DNA from: Bisbaumannia sp015645095 | Lineage (GTDB): Bacteria > Pseudomonadota > Gammaproteobacteria > Pseudomonadales > Halomonadaceae | Direction of reading: 5' to 3' | Length of the DNA stretch: 64,000 bases | NCBI GenBank assembly: GCA_036871055.1 | Contig: CP141893.1 | Coordinates: forward strand, 3,534,001-3,598,000 | Shown: positions 11,434 through 20,122 of the stretch, piece after piece | Layout: every line of letters starts with the position of its first letter | How positions within the stretch are numbered: the first letter of the stretch is position 1 | Notes under the pieces: generated by a model | The model's input: the letters and a program-made list of their open reading frames with translations, nothing else | Databases searched by the model: none | What the model was told of the DNA's origin: nothing | Translations under genes and position numbers: made by a program

Positions 11434-11464
11434 CTAGCGCCTCCTCGCTACCTGTCAGATACGC

Positions 11465-11490
11465 AAGAACCCGGTCGAAACCGGGTTCTC
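11465..11490 (-). terminator. Terminator of the rpmBG operon
   Basis: A 10-bp perfect stem (AGAACCCGGT with ACCGGGTTCT) with a 4-nt loop, 40 bp past the rpmG stop. On the minus strand the stem is followed by TTGCGT, a weak U-tract. Confidence 0.75.
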
Positions 11491-11529
11491 GGGGCAGGCC
11501 GACGCGCCTGCGGTGGAAGCGATCAAGAC

Positions 11530-11685
11530 TTACTTGATCTTGGCTTCCTTGTACATCACGTGCTTGCGGACGACCGGATCGTACTTCTTGAATTCGAGCT
11601 TGTCCGGAGTGTTCCGCTTGTTCTTGTTGGTGGTGTAGAAGTGGCCGGTACCGGCGCTGGACACCAACTTGATCTTGTCACGCAT
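11530..11685 (-). CDS. rpmG: 50S ribosomal protein L33
   Basis: A 51-residue basic ribosomal protein (MRDKIKLVSSAGTGHFYTT). It lacks the CxxC zinc pairs and so belongs to the cysteine-free (C-minus) L33 type. GGGAGAAG precedes the ATG. It lies 25 bp downstream of rpmB, the usual rpmBG pair, and ends at a terminator hairpin. Confidence 0.95.
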   Translation of the reverse strand: MRDKIKLVSSAGTGHFYTTNKNKRNTPDKLEFKKYDPVVRKHVMYKEAKIK

Positions 11686-11710
11686 GACAGCTTCTCCCAG
11701 GAGTTAAGAC

Positions 11711-11947
11711 TTAGATGCTTTCACCGCGCTTGCGGATATCGCCGAGCACCGCTTCGATGCCCTTCTTGTCGATGATGCGCATGCCTTTGGAGGAGACGCG
11801 CAGCTTGACGAAGCGCTTCTCGGACTCCACCCAGAAACGGTGGCTGTGCAGGTTCGGCAAGAAACGACGACGGGTCTTGCGCTGGGAGTGTGAAACGTTA
11901 TTACCAGTCACCGGGCGCTTGCCGGTAACCTGACATACTTTGGACAT
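11711..11947 (-). CDS. rpmB: 50S ribosomal protein L28
   Basis: A 78-residue basic protein of the large subunit. The N-terminus MSKVCQVTGKRPVTGNNVSH and the core RFLPNLHSHRFWVESEKRFV are diagnostic. The open frame extends upstream to 12019, but the ATG at 11947 gives the normal family start. Translated from the rpmBG transcript, probably from the promoter at 12067-12095, leaving a leader of roughly 110 nt that could carry autoregulation. Confidence 0.95.
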   Translation of the reverse strand: MSKVCQVTGKRPVTGNNVSHSQRKTRRRFLPNLHSHRFWVESEKRFVKLRVSSKGMRIIDKKGIEAVLGDIRKRGESI

Positions 11948-12066
11948 GGGAGCCTCCAACCGCGTGGCGAGTTGTTCAAAACCTGTCGGGCAAACCGGGA
12001 AGGGCGAACGGCAGGTCACCGCCTCATGCCCCCTACATTTAACCCAAGGGAATTCAAAGGCTGCAC

Positions 12067-12095
12067 TTTATACCAGACGCGGCAAGACACGGCAA
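12067..12095 (-). promoter_or_regulatory. Probable sigma-70 promoter of rpmBG
   Basis: On the minus strand, TTGCCG (positions 12095-12090) and TATAAA (12072-12067) are separated by exactly 17 bp, a good match to the -35 and -10 consensus. It lies about 120 bp upstream of rpmB in the divergence-free gap after radC. Confidence 0.6.
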
Positions 12096-12228
12096 GCGCC
12101 GTGCGTCGTTCCGCCCCGGGCGGCAGCTCGGGATTCGCACTCGGAGCCGGCAATTGCCGGCATAAATTGTGGGGACAGCGAGGCTATCGAGGCGCCATCC
12201 TACCCCAAGCAGGGCGGGCGTTCCAGCG

Positions 12229-12903
12229 TTACAGCCAGCCCCGTTCGGCGAAGGAGACGACCTCGGCATCGCCCACCACGAAATGGTCCAGCACGCGGAT
12301 CTCGAAGAGCGCCAGGGCCGCCTGGAGGCGTTCGGTGATGCGCCGGTCCGCATCGCTGGGCTCGGCCACCCCCGAGGGGTGGTTATGGGCGAAGATCAGC
12401 GCCCCGGCGCCCAGCTCCAGGGCGCGCCTGGCCACCTCCCGGGGATAGACGGAGGCGCTGTCGAGGGTGCCGCGGAACAGCGACTCGAAGCGGATCACCC
12501 GATGCTGGCTGTCCAGGAAGAGGGCCGCGAACTCCTCGTGCCCCAGGTGGCGCAGCCGTGAGGCAAGATAGGCCCGCACCAGGGTCGGCGAGGTGAGGGC
12601 CGCCTCCCGGGCCAGCTGGCTGGCCAGATGCCGCCGGGAGAGCTCCAGGCTGGCCTGGAGCTGCACGAACTTGGCCATGCCCAGGCCCCGCTCGGCGCAG
12701 AAGCGCGCCTGGTCGGCCTCCAGCAGCGGGCGCAGGCCGCCGAAGGCGTTCAGCAGGTCCCGGGCCAGGTCCACCGCCGAGCGCCCCGCCACCCCCACCC
12801 GCAGGAAGATCGCCAGCAGCTCCGCGTCCGAGAGCGCCTCGGCCCCCAGCGCCAGGAGCTTTTCCCGGGGGCGCTCCCCCTCCGGCCAGTCACGAATCGA
12901 CAT
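12229..12903 (-). CDS. radC: RadC-family protein (JAB/MPN+ domain)
   Basis: A 224-residue protein. The N-terminal helix-hairpin region begins with RPREKLLALGAEALSDAELLAI, the standard RadC/YicR opening. The C-terminal JAB metalloprotease-like domain has the zinc motif HNHPSG followed by SDAD, with the upstream Glu-containing LFLDSQ strand. Despite the name, a direct role in DNA repair is doubtful in the known family. It is divergent from coaBC, as in Pseudomonas and E. coli, with a dispersed repeat in between. Confidence 0.93.
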   Translation of the reverse strand: MSIRDWPEGERPREKLLALGAEALSDAELLAIFLRVGVAGRSAVDLARDLLNAFGGLRPLLEADQARFCAERGLGMAKFVQLQASLELSRRHLASQLAREAALTSPTLVRAYLASRLRHLGHEEFAALFLDSQHRVIRFESLFRGTLDSASVYPREVARRALELGAGALIFAHNHPSGVAEPSDADRRITERLQAALALFEIRVLDHFVVGDAEVVSFAERGWL

Positions 12904-12970
12904 CGGGTGCCTCCTTGCACGGCCTGGGCCTTATTCCAGTGTAGATAAAGGCACCACAGCCAGAGTGTCC

Positions 12971-13060
12971 GAGGGGCGCTGGGGGAAGGCTGGAGCAAAG
13001 CGTCTTTTTCATGGACGAAAAAGTCGAGCGCCCAGGGATGGGTCTACAGCGTCTTTGCGA
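12971..13060 (-). repeat. Dispersed two-armed intergenic repeat, copy A (short centre)
   Basis: Read on the minus strand, a 44-bp left arm beginning TCGCAAAGACGCTGT and ending CGACTTTTTC is followed by a 6-bp centre and a 39-bp right arm starting GAAAAAGACGCTTTGC. Both arms recur at 26921-27090 with a different 87-bp centre (left arm 41/44 and right arm 36/39 identical). CTTTTTC and GAAAAAG can pair around the centre. A separate hairpin (GTAGCCC with GGGCTAC, 13075-13099) follows. Confidence 0.85.
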
Positions 13061-13182
13061 AAGCCTCCCCCAGGGTAGCCCCGAGCCCTTCAGGGCTACG
13101 CCAGGCTTCACGTGCGGGCGACTACGCAAGGCGGGGCGCCGGTGGTAAGGTAGGCGCCTGGATTTTTCGTGCGGATACCGCC

Positions 13183-14436
13183 ATGTCTTCACTCTCCGGC
13201 ACCTCCCTCGCCGGCACTCCCCTGGCCGGCCGTCGCGTCCTGCTGGGCATCAGCGCCGGCATCGCCGCCTACAAGAGCGCTCACCTGGCCCGGCTGCTGA
13301 AGAAGGCCGGCGCCGAGGTCCGCGTGGTCATGACCGAGGGCGCCCAGGCCTTTATTGCGCCCCTGACCCTCCAGGCCCTGACCGGCGAGCCGGTGCGTAC
13401 CTCATTGCTCGACCCCGAGGCCGAGGCGGGCATGGGCCATATCGAACTGGCCAAGTGGGCCGAGCTGATCCTGATCGCCCCGGCCACCGCCGACCTGATG
13501 GCGCGCCTGGCCCAGGGCATGGCGGACGACCTGCTCACCACCCTGTGCCTGGCCAGCGAGGCCGACCTGGTCATGGCCCCGGCCATGAACCAGGCCATGT
13601 GGCGCCACCCGGCGACCCAGCGCAACGCCCTGCGCCTGCAGGCCGACGGCTGGCGCCTGCTGGGCCCGGAGGCCGGCGACCAGGCCTGCGGCGACGTGGG
13701 ACCGGGGCGCATGCTGGAGCCGGAGGAGATCCTCGCCGACCTGGAGGCGACCGACAGCCGGCCCGCCACCGGGCGCCATGTGGTGATCACCGCCGGTCCC
13801 ACCCGGGAGCCCCTGGACCCGGTGCGCTACCTCTCCAACCACAGCTCCGGCAAGATGGGCTACGCCCTGGCCGAGGCCGCCGCGGCCCTGGGTGCCAGGG
13901 TCACCCTGATCAGCGGCCCGGTCACCCTGGCGACCCCCGCCGGGGTGGAACGCCTCGACGTGGAGAGCGCCGCCGAGATGCACGACGCCGCCCAGCGCCT
14001 GGCCGGCGAGTGCGACCTCTTTATCGGCTGCGCGGCGGTGGCGGACTACCGTGCCGAGCAGGTCGCCGAGCACAAGATCAAGAAGCGCGATGACGACGAC
14101 GGCCTGACCCTCAGGCTGGTCAAGAATCCGGATATCATCGCCGCCGTGGCGGCCCGGGCCGACCGCCCCTATGTGGTGGGCTTCGCCGCCGAGACCCGCG
14201 ATGTGGAGCGCTACGCCCGGGACAAGCTGACCCGCAAGAAGCTCGACATGGTGGTGGCCAACGACGTCTCCCGGGCCGGCCTCGGCTTCGGCGCCGATGA
14301 CAACGCCGCCCTGCTGCTGTGGCGCCAGGGCAACCGGGAGGCCCGCCGCGAGCTCCCCCCCCAATCCAAGCGCGACCTGGCCCGGGCGATCCTCGAGACC
14401 GCCCTGGAGGCCCAGGCGGCGACCTCACCTCGATAA
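13183..14436 (+). CDS. coaBC: Bifunctional phosphopantothenoylcysteine decarboxylase/synthase
   Basis: Catalyses two steps of coenzyme A synthesis: condensation of 4'-phosphopantothenate with cysteine (CoaB) and decarboxylation to 4'-phosphopantetheine (CoaC). In the 417-residue protein the N-terminal flavin-dependent CoaC half (GISAGIAAYKS, the PAMN motif, the ACGDVG cysteine segment) runs to about residue 185. The CoaB half starts at HVVITAGPTREPLDPVR. First gene of the rightward coaBC-dut-algC-argB-slmA cluster, an arrangement known from pseudomonads. Confidence 0.96.
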   Translation: MSSLSGTSLAGTPLAGRRVLLGISAGIAAYKSAHLARLLKKAGAEVRVVMTEGAQAFIAPLTLQALTGEPVRTSLLDPEAEAGMGHIELAKWAELILIAPATADLMARLAQGMADDLLTTLCLASEADLVMAPAMNQAMWRHPATQRNALRLQADGWRLLGPEAGDQACGDVGPGRMLEPEEILADLEATDSRPATGRHVVITAGPTREPLDPVRYLSNHSSGKMGYALAEAAAALGARVTLISGPVTLATPAGVERLDVESAAEMHDAAQRLAGECDLFIGCAAVADYRAEQVAEHKIKKRDDDDGLTLRLVKNPDIIAAVAARADRPYVVGFAAETRDVERYARDKLTRKKLDMVVANDVSRAGLGFGADDNAALLLWRQGNREARRELPPQSKRDLARAILETALEAQAATSPR

Positions 14437-14450
14437 GCACAGGTTTCTTC

Positions 14451-14936
14451 ATGACCCATCACGCCCCCCGCCCGCGCCTGGCGGTCAAGATCCTCGACGA
14501 GCGCGTCCGCGAGTTCGGCCTGCCCGGCTACGCCACCGAGGGCTCCGCCGGCATGGACCTGCGCGCCCTGCTCGACGCCCCCCTGACCCTGGCCCCCGGC
14601 GAGTGCCAGCTGGTGCGCACCGGCCTGGCCATCCATATCGCCGACCCGAGCCTGGCCGGGATGATCCTGCCCCGCTCCGGCCTGGGCCATAAGCACGGCA
14701 TCGTGCTCGGCAACCTGGTCGGCCTGATCGACTCCGACTACCAGGGCGAGCTGATGATCTCGGTGTGGAACCGCGGCCAGGCCGACTTCACCCTGGAGCC
14801 CTTCGAGCGCCTCGCCCAGTACGTGCTGGTGCCGGTGGTGCAGGCCGAGCTCGAGGTGGTCGACGACTTTGCCGCCAGCGACCGCGACACCGGCCAGCGT
14901 GGCACCGGCGGTTTCGGTAGCTCCGGTCGTCGCTGA
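14451..14936 (+). CDS. dut: Deoxyuridine 5'-triphosphate nucleotidohydrolase
   Basis: Homotrimeric dUTPase; hydrolyses dUTP to dUMP, keeping uracil out of DNA and feeding thymidylate synthesis. All five motifs are present in the 161 residues: AGMDLRA, PRSGLGHKHGI, GLIDSDYQGEL, FERLAQYV and the C-terminal glycine-rich RGTGGFGSSGR. The frame is open upstream of 14451, but this ATG, 15 bp after the coaBC stop, gives the standard N-terminus. The Shine-Dalgarno site is weak, so coupling to coaBC translation is plausible. Confidence 0.96.
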   Translation: MTHHAPRPRLAVKILDERVREFGLPGYATEGSAGMDLRALLDAPLTLAPGECQLVRTGLAIHIADPSLAGMILPRSGLGHKHGIVLGNLVGLIDSDYQGELMISVWNRGQADFTLEPFERLAQYVLVPVVQAELEVVDDFAASDRDTGQRGTGGFGSSGRR

Positions 14937-14966
14937 ACGCCTCCCCGTTAGCCAAGGAAACGTCCC

Positions 14967-16349
14967 ATGACCCAGGTCCCCGCCTCCATCTTCCGCGCCT
15001 ACGATATCCGCGGCATCGTCGACGACAGCCTTACCGAGGCCAATGTGACCCGCATCGGCCAGGCCATCGGCAGCGAGGCCCGCGCCCGCGGCGAGTCCAC
15101 CCTGGTGGTGGCCCGTGACGGCCGCCTCTCCGGGCCGCGCCTGCAGGCCGCCCTGATGCAGGGCCTGACCCAGGCCGGCTGCGACGTCATCGATATCGGC
15201 ATGGTGCCCACCCCGGTGCTCTACTACGCCACCCATGTGCTCGAGGGCACCGCCTCCGGGGTGATGGTCACCGGCAGCCATAATCCGCCGGACTACAACG
15301 GCTTCAAGATCGTGCTGGGGGGCGAGACCCTCTCCGGCGAGGCGATCACCGCCCTGCACACCCGCCTGGCGACCGGCGAGCTGAGCGAGGGCCAGGGCGG
15401 CATCCGCCAGGAGGACGTGCGCGAGGCCTATCTGGCGCGCATCCTCGGCGATGTGCGCGTCGCGCGCCCCCTCAAGGCGGTGGTGGACTGCGGCAACGGC
15501 GTGGCCGGCGAGCTGGGCCCGCAACTGATCGAACGCCTGGGCGTGGAGACGATCCCGCTCTATGCGGAGATCGACGGCACCTTCCCCAACCACCACCCGG
15601 ACCCGGGCAAGCCGGAGAACCTGGTGGACCTGATCCGCAGCGTGCGGGAAACCGGCGCCGATATCGGCCTGGCCTTCGACGGCGACGGCGACCGCCTGGG
15701 CGTGGTCACCCCCGCCGGTGAGCTGATCTACCCGGACCGCCTGATGATGGCCTTCGCCGAGGCGCTGCTCGAGGAGAGCCCCGGCGCCCGGGTCATCTTC
15801 GACGTCAAGTGCACCGGCAACCTGGCCCGGGTCATCGAGGCTGCCGGCGGCACCCCGGAGATGTGGCGCACCGGCCACTCGCTGATCAAGGCGCGCATGA
15901 AGGAGACCGGGGCGGCGCTTGCCGGCGAGATGAGCGGCCATATCTTCTTCCAGCAGCGCTGGTACGGCTTCGACGACGGCCTCTACGGCGCCGCCCGCCT
16001 GCTGGAGCTGCTCTCCCGCCAGGCCGCCGATGCCGACGCCTTCTTCGCCCGCTACCCCCAGGACCTGGGCACCCCGGAGCTCAATATCAGCGTCACCGAC
16101 GAGAGCAAGTTCGCCCTGGTGAGCCAGCTGGCCCGGGAGGGCGACTTCGGCGACGACGGCGTCAAGACCACTCTGGACGGCATTCGCGTCGACTACCCGG
16201 ACGGCTGGGGACTGTGCCGCGCCTCCAACACCACCCCGGTGCTGGTGCTGCGCTTCGAGGGCAAGAACGAGGCGGCGCTGGCGCGTATCCAGGGGCGCTT
16301 CGGCGCGGCCCTCCAGGCCATCGCCCCGGAGCTGGCCCTGCCCTTCTGA
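14967..16349 (+). CDS. algC: Phosphomannomutase/phosphoglucomutase
   Basis: Interconverts hexose 1- and 6-phosphates for exopolysaccharide, LPS and trehalose-type pathways. The 460-residue protein is an alpha-D-phosphohexomutase of the AlgC type. The phosphoserine loop TGSHNPPDYNG is near residue 104, the Mg-binding DGDGDR near 240, and the sugar-specificity loop GEMSGH near 320. The position between dut and argB matches Pseudomonas algC. The start ATG has AAGGAA 7 bp upstream. Dual mannose/glucose specificity is inferred from that orthology. Confidence 0.94.
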   Translation: MTQVPASIFRAYDIRGIVDDSLTEANVTRIGQAIGSEARARGESTLVVARDGRLSGPRLQAALMQGLTQAGCDVIDIGMVPTPVLYYATHVLEGTASGVMVTGSHNPPDYNGFKIVLGGETLSGEAITALHTRLATGELSEGQGGIRQEDVREAYLARILGDVRVARPLKAVVDCGNGVAGELGPQLIERLGVETIPLYAEIDGTFPNHHPDPGKPENLVDLIRSVRETGADIGLAFDGDGDRLGVVTPAGELIYPDRLMMAFAEALLEESPGARVIFDVKCTGNLARVIEAAGGTPEMWRTGHSLIKARMKETGAALAGEMSGHIFFQQRWYGFDDGLYGAARLLELLSRQAADADAFFARYPQDLGTPELNISVTDESKFALVSQLAREGDFGDDGVKTTLDGIRVDYPDGWGLCRASNTTPVLVLRFEGKNEAALARIQGRFGAALQAIAPELALPF

Positions 16350-16379
16350 ATCACCACGATCGATACCAAGGACACGCCC

Positions 16380-17282
16380 ATGACCGACCAACAGACCCGC
16401 GACCCCCAGCTCACCGTGGAGGTGCTCTCCGAGGCGCTGCCCTATATCCAGCGTTTCTCCGGCAAGACGGTGGTGGTCAAGTACGGCGGCAACGCCATGA
16501 CCGAGGACACCCTGATCGACTCCTTCGCCCGGGACATGGTGCTGCTCAAGGAAGTGGGCATCAATCCGGTGGTGGTGCATGGCGGCGGTCCCCAGATCGG
16601 CGACCTGCTGGCCAAGCTCAATATCGAGTCGCGCTTCGTCAACGGCATGCGGGTCACCGACGCCGAGACCATGGACGTGGTGGAGATGGTACTGGGCGGC
16701 CTGGTCAACAAGGGCATCGTCAACCTGATCAACCAGTGCGGCGGCAAGGCCATCGGCCTGACCGGCAAGGACGGCAGCCAGATCCGCGCCCGCCAGCTCA
16801 AGGTAGAGCACCAGTCTCCGGAGATGACCGCCCCGGAGATCATCGATATCGGCCATGTGGGCGAGGTGGAGCACGTTTCCACCGACCTGATCGAGATGCT
16901 CGCCGAGCGCGACTTCATCCCGGTGATCGCCCCCATCGGCGTCGATGACGAGGGCCACAGCTACAATATCAACGCCGACCTGGTGGCCGGCAAGGTGGCC
17001 GAGGCGCTGGGCGCCGAGAAGCTGATGCTGCTGACCAATGTGGCCGGCCTGATGAATGGCGAGGGCGAGGTGCTGACCGGCCTCTCCACCCGGGACGTGG
17101 ATGCCCTGATCAGTGACGGCACCATCCACGGCGGCATGCTGCCGAAGATTCGCTGCGCCCTGGAAGCGGTCAAGGGCGGCGTGCAGAGCGCCCATATCAT
17201 CGACGGCCGGGTGCCCCACGCGACCCTGCTGGAAATCTTCACCAACGCCGGGGTGGGTACCCAGATCCTAGATACCGAGTGA
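16380..17282 (+). CDS. argB: Acetylglutamate kinase
   Basis: Second step of arginine synthesis: phosphorylates N-acetyl-L-glutamate with ATP. The 300-residue amino-acid-kinase-fold protein has GKTVVVKYGGNAM near the N-terminus, VVHGGGPQIG around residue 60 and the C-terminal MLPKIRCALEAVKGGV segment. An N-terminal extension of about 20 residues before the kinase core is typical of the arginine-inhibited hexameric enzymes, so feedback inhibition is likely. It follows algC by 30 bp in the same operon. Confidence 0.96.
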   Translation: MTDQQTRDPQLTVEVLSEALPYIQRFSGKTVVVKYGGNAMTEDTLIDSFARDMVLLKEVGINPVVVHGGGPQIGDLLAKLNIESRFVNGMRVTDAETMDVVEMVLGGLVNKGIVNLINQCGGKAIGLTGKDGSQIRARQLKVEHQSPEMTAPEIIDIGHVGEVEHVSTDLIEMLAERDFIPVIAPIGVDDEGHSYNINADLVAGKVAEALGAEKLMLLTNVAGLMNGEGEVLTGLSTRDVDALISDGTIHGGMLPKIRCALEAVKGGVQSAHIIDGRVPHATLLEIFTNAGVGTQILDTE

Positions 17283-17359
17283 GGCCCCGCCGGGCGGTGC
17301 GATTTGCGCCGTCCCCCGGGCCTGATTAGGATGAGCCCATCGCATGGAATAATCAGAAG

Positions 17360-17983
17360 ATGCTCATGACGCAGGAAGCTACCAAGATCAATCGCCGCGA
17401 GCAGATCCTCCAGGCCCTGGCCCTGATGCTCGAAGAGGACAGCGGCAAGCGCATCACCATCGCCGCCCTGGCGCGCCAGGTGGGCGTCTCCGAGGCAGCC
17501 CTCTATCGCCACTTCCCCAGCAAGGCGCGGATGTTCGAGGGGCTGATCGAGTTCATCGAGGAGAGCCTCTTCGCGCGGATTCGTCGCATCCTCGACGAGA
17601 CCCCGGAGGCCCTGCCCCGCTGCCAGCAGATCCTCACCCTGCTGCTGGGCTTCGCCGAGAAGAACCCGGGACTCTCGCGACTGCTGGGGGGCGACGCCCT
17701 GACCGGCGAGACCGCCCGGCTACGGCTGCGCATGCACCAGCTGTTCGAGCGCCTGGAGACCCAGTTCAAGCAGATCCTCCGCGAGGCGGAGATCCACGAG
17801 GGGCGACGCCCGGTGCTCGGCGCCAGCAGCGCCGCCAACCTGCTGCTGTCCCATGTGGAGGGGCGCATCAGCCAGTATGTGCGCAGCGACTTCCGGCGCC
17901 GCCCCACCGAGTTCTGGGAGGACCAGTGGCAGCTGCTCTCCGCCGGTCTGCTCACCGAGGCGCGCCAGGCGCAGACGGCCTAG
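17360..17983 (+). CDS. slmA: Nucleoid occlusion factor SlmA
   Basis: TetR-fold DNA-binding protein that blocks FtsZ ring assembly over unsegregated DNA. In 207 residues, an N-terminal helix-turn-helix (ITIAALARQVGVSEAALYRHFPSKARMFEG) is followed by the SlmA-specific C-terminal region (RRPTEFWEDQWQLL). SlmA-type regulators lie next to dut/argB genes in many gammaproteobacteria, supporting this over a generic TetR repressor. It is the last gene of the cluster and ends at a strong hairpin. The start could also be the ATG two codons downstream. Confidence 0.92.
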   Translation: MLMTQEATKINRREQILQALALMLEEDSGKRITIAALARQVGVSEAALYRHFPSKARMFEGLIEFIEESLFARIRRILDETPEALPRCQQILTLLLGFAEKNPGLSRLLGGDALTGETARLRLRMHQLFERLETQFKQILREAEIHEGRRPVLGASSAANLLLSHVEGRISQYVRSDFRRRPTEFWEDQWQLLSAGLLTEARQAQTA

Positions 17984-18076
17984 GTCGCAGGTCGGGTAAG
18001 CGAGCCCGTAGGTCGGTAAGTCAGGCGAGCGCACCCGACGCGAGCGCCCTCCTCTGGCTTACCCACCCCACAACCA

Positions 18077-18108
18077 AGAGCCCCCACCGGCGTACCGGCG
18101 GGGGCTCT
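18077..18108. terminator. Bidirectional terminator between slmA and rpoH
   Basis: An AGAGCCCCC stem pairs with GGGGGCTCT, extended by an inner CCGG/CCGG stem, followed by GTGTTT on the plus strand. The genes on both sides converge here. Adjacent sequence (17984-18060, 18118-18160) has GTAGGTCGG-type and GGCGCC palindromic pieces resembling REP-like debris common in related genomes. Confidence 0.75.
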
Positions 18109-18169
18109 GTGTTTCAGGCGCCTTCGGCGCCAATCACGCACTGAAGGGCGCTCCTACGATTGATCGCGA

Positions 18170-19036
18170 TCAGGCCACCAGGGCGTCGCCGATCTGCTGT
18201 TTGATCTTCTTCATGGCGTTCTTCTCCAACTGGCGGATACGCTCGGCGGAGACGCCATAGACATCGGCCAGGTCGTGGAGGGTCGCCTTGGGCTCGCTGA
18301 GCCAGCGCCGCTGGAGGATATCCCGGGAGCGCTCGTCGAGCTCCTCTAGCGCCTGCTGCAGGCGCCGGGTCGCCCCCGCCTCCCAGTCGCTGTCCTCCAG
18401 TTGCACGGCCGGATCGTAGCGGCCGTCCTCCAGGTAGTGCACCGGCGCCTGGTAGCCCTGCTCCTCCTCCTCGGCGGGGGAGGCATCGAAGCCGGCGTCA
18501 TAAGCGGAGAGGCGCCCTTCCATCTCGCGCACCACCTCCGGCTTGACGTCGAGGTCCTTGGCGATGGCATCGACCTCGTCGTTGTTGAGCCAGGCCAGGC
18601 GCTTCTTGGCGCTGCGCAGGTTGAAGAACAGCTTGCGCTGGGCCTTGGTGGTGGCCACCTTGACGATGCGCCAGTTGCGCAGCACGTACTCGTGAATCTC
18701 GGCCTTGATCCAATGCACGGCGAAGGAGACCAGGCGCACCCCCTGGTTGGGGTCGAAGCGCTTGACCGCCTTCATCAGGCCCACGTTGCCCTCCTGAATC
18801 AGGTCTGCCTGGGGCAGGCCGTAGCCGGAGTAGCTGCGGGCGATATGCACCACGAAGCGCAGGTGGGCCAGGACCAGGCGGCGGGCCGCCTCCAGATCGC
18901 TCTCATCATGCAGGCGATAGGCCAGCTCGCGCTCCTCCTCGGCGGAGAGCACGGGAATGCCGTTGACGGCCTGGATATACCCGTTCAGATCATGGCCCGG
19001 TGACAGCTGGCCAACAGGCAGAAGACGAGTGCTCAT
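18170..19036 (-). CDS. rpoH: RNA polymerase sigma-32 (heat-shock) factor
   Basis: Directs RNA polymerase to heat-shock promoters. The 288-residue sigma-70 family protein has region 2 with DLIQEGNVGLMKAVKRFDP and, just after it, the RpoH box QRKLFFNLR near residue 140, which is diagnostic for sigma-32 and involved in its turnover. Region 4 ends with the helix-turn-helix GVSAERIRQLEKNAMKKIK. The gene order rpoH-ftsX-ftsE-ftsY is the standard gammaproteobacterial one. It lies about 110 bp downstream of ftsX and likely also has its own promoter. Confidence 0.97.
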   Translation of the reverse strand: MSTRLLPVGQLSPGHDLNGYIQAVNGIPVLSAEEERELAYRLHDESDLEAARRLVLAHLRFVVHIARSYSGYGLPQADLIQEGNVGLMKAVKRFDPNQGVRLVSFAVHWIKAEIHEYVLRNWRIVKVATTKAQRKLFFNLRSAKKRLAWLNNDEVDAIAKDLDVKPEVVREMEGRLSAYDAGFDASPAEEEEQGYQAPVHYLEDGRYDPAVQLEDSDWEAGATRRLQQALEELDERSRDILQRRWLSEPKATLHDLADVYGVSAERIRQLEKNAMKKIKQQIGDALVA

Positions 19037-19147
19037 AGGGTGCGTGTCTCCAAGATGCCTTAACTCACGACAACGTTAGGTAACTAATGACTGCCCGCTT
19101 TGACCCCGGTGCGATCACGGAGTTCCCGAGCGGGCCGATACAACATA

Positions 19148-20122
19148 CTAGCGGGGGCGAATACTCGCCAGGTGGCGTCCCACGGCGATCCAGGCCCCCA
19201 GCCAACCCAAGAGTGTACTGCAAAGCAGCAGCGTTGCCGAGCCCGCGACATCCAGTCGCGGCATGGCGAAACTGGCCCCGTAACTGGCGGCCAGGGCCGA
19301 GACCGGCGTGGCCAGCCAGTGCCCCCCCAGGTTGAGCAGCCCCAGCGCCAGCAAGCCACCGCCCAGGCCATACCAGGCGCCACTGTAGAGGAAGGGACGA
19401 CGCACGAAGGCGTGGGTGGCACCGATCAGGGTCACCACCTCGATCTCCTGGCGACGGCTTTCCACCGCCAGGCGGATGGTATTGCCGACGATCAGCAGCA
19501 CTCCCAGGCCGAACAGCAGGGCCAGGGCCAGGGCCACGCGGCGCCCCAGCTCGGCCAGCTGGGCCAGGCGTTCCACCCAGGCCAGGTCCAGGCGCACCTC
19601 CTCGACGCCGGTGATCGCCTCCAGCTCGTCGGCCAGGGCCTGCATGGCCGCCGGCGCTTCCTGGTGCGGCATCACCACCACGCTGGCGGGCAGAGGGTTG
19701 GTCTCGAGCCGCCCCAGGGCGTCGCCCAGGCCGAGGGCCTGCTGGAACTCCGCCATGCCCTCGGCGGCGGTGATCAGGCGCACCGCCGCCACGGCTTCGT
19801 GGGCGCCCAGGGCCTCGGCGATACGCATCGCCTCGCCCTCGCCGACCCGGGGCTCCAGGTAGGCGGTGAGGGTGGCGCTCTCGGCGAGCTCGGCGTCCAG
19901 CAATCGGGCGCTGTCGAGCATCAGCCACAGGCCCGCCGGCAACACCAGGGCAATGGCGATGGCGAGCATGGTCAACAGGCTGCCCAGGGGCTGGCGCACC
20001 AGGCGACGGCCGCTGTCCAGGCCCATGGCCCGATGGTGTCGCCCCCAGGCACGCAGGCGGCTGGAGGCCTGGGTCCGCTGGCTGCGGGCGCCGCGCCGGG
20101 CAGGGGTGTCATCACGGCTCAT
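19148..20122 (-). CDS. ftsX: Cell division protein FtsX
   Basis: Inner-membrane partner of FtsE. The FtsEX complex activates periplasmic septal amidases through EnvC-type adaptors. The 324-residue protein has a basic N-terminal cytoplasmic tail, a first membrane segment (LLTMLAIAIALVLPAGLW), a large periplasmic domain and three more C-terminal membrane segments, the MacB/FtsX permease topology. Its ATG overlaps the ftsE stop (ATGA), so the two are translationally coupled. Confidence 0.95.
   Translation of the reverse strand: MSRDDTPARRGARSQRTQASSRLRAWGRHHRAMGLDSGRRLVRQPLGSLLTMLAIAIALVLPAGLWLMLDSARLLDAELAESATLTAYLEPRVGEGEAMRIAEALGAHEAVAAVRLITAAEGMAEFQQALGLGDALGRLETNPLPASVVVMPHQEAPAAMQALADELEAITGVEEVRLDLAWVERLAQLAELGRRVALALALLFGLGVLLIVGNTIRLAVESRRQEIEVVTLIGATHAFVRRPFLYSGAWYGLGGGLLALGLLNLGGHWLATPVSALAASYGASFAMPRLDVAGSATLLLCSTLLGWLGAWIAVGRHLASIRPR

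Noticed and set aside
14211..17219. 1002-codon antisense frame across coaBC-dut-algC-argB
   Set aside because: It crosses four clear genes on the other strand, has no motif, and its composition is that of a shadow frame.
17984..18060. GTAGGTCGG-type repeats after slmA considered as another stop-codon minisatellite
   Set aside because: The units are irregular in length and resemble a REP-like sequence common in related genomes, so I did not count it with the 15-bp cases.
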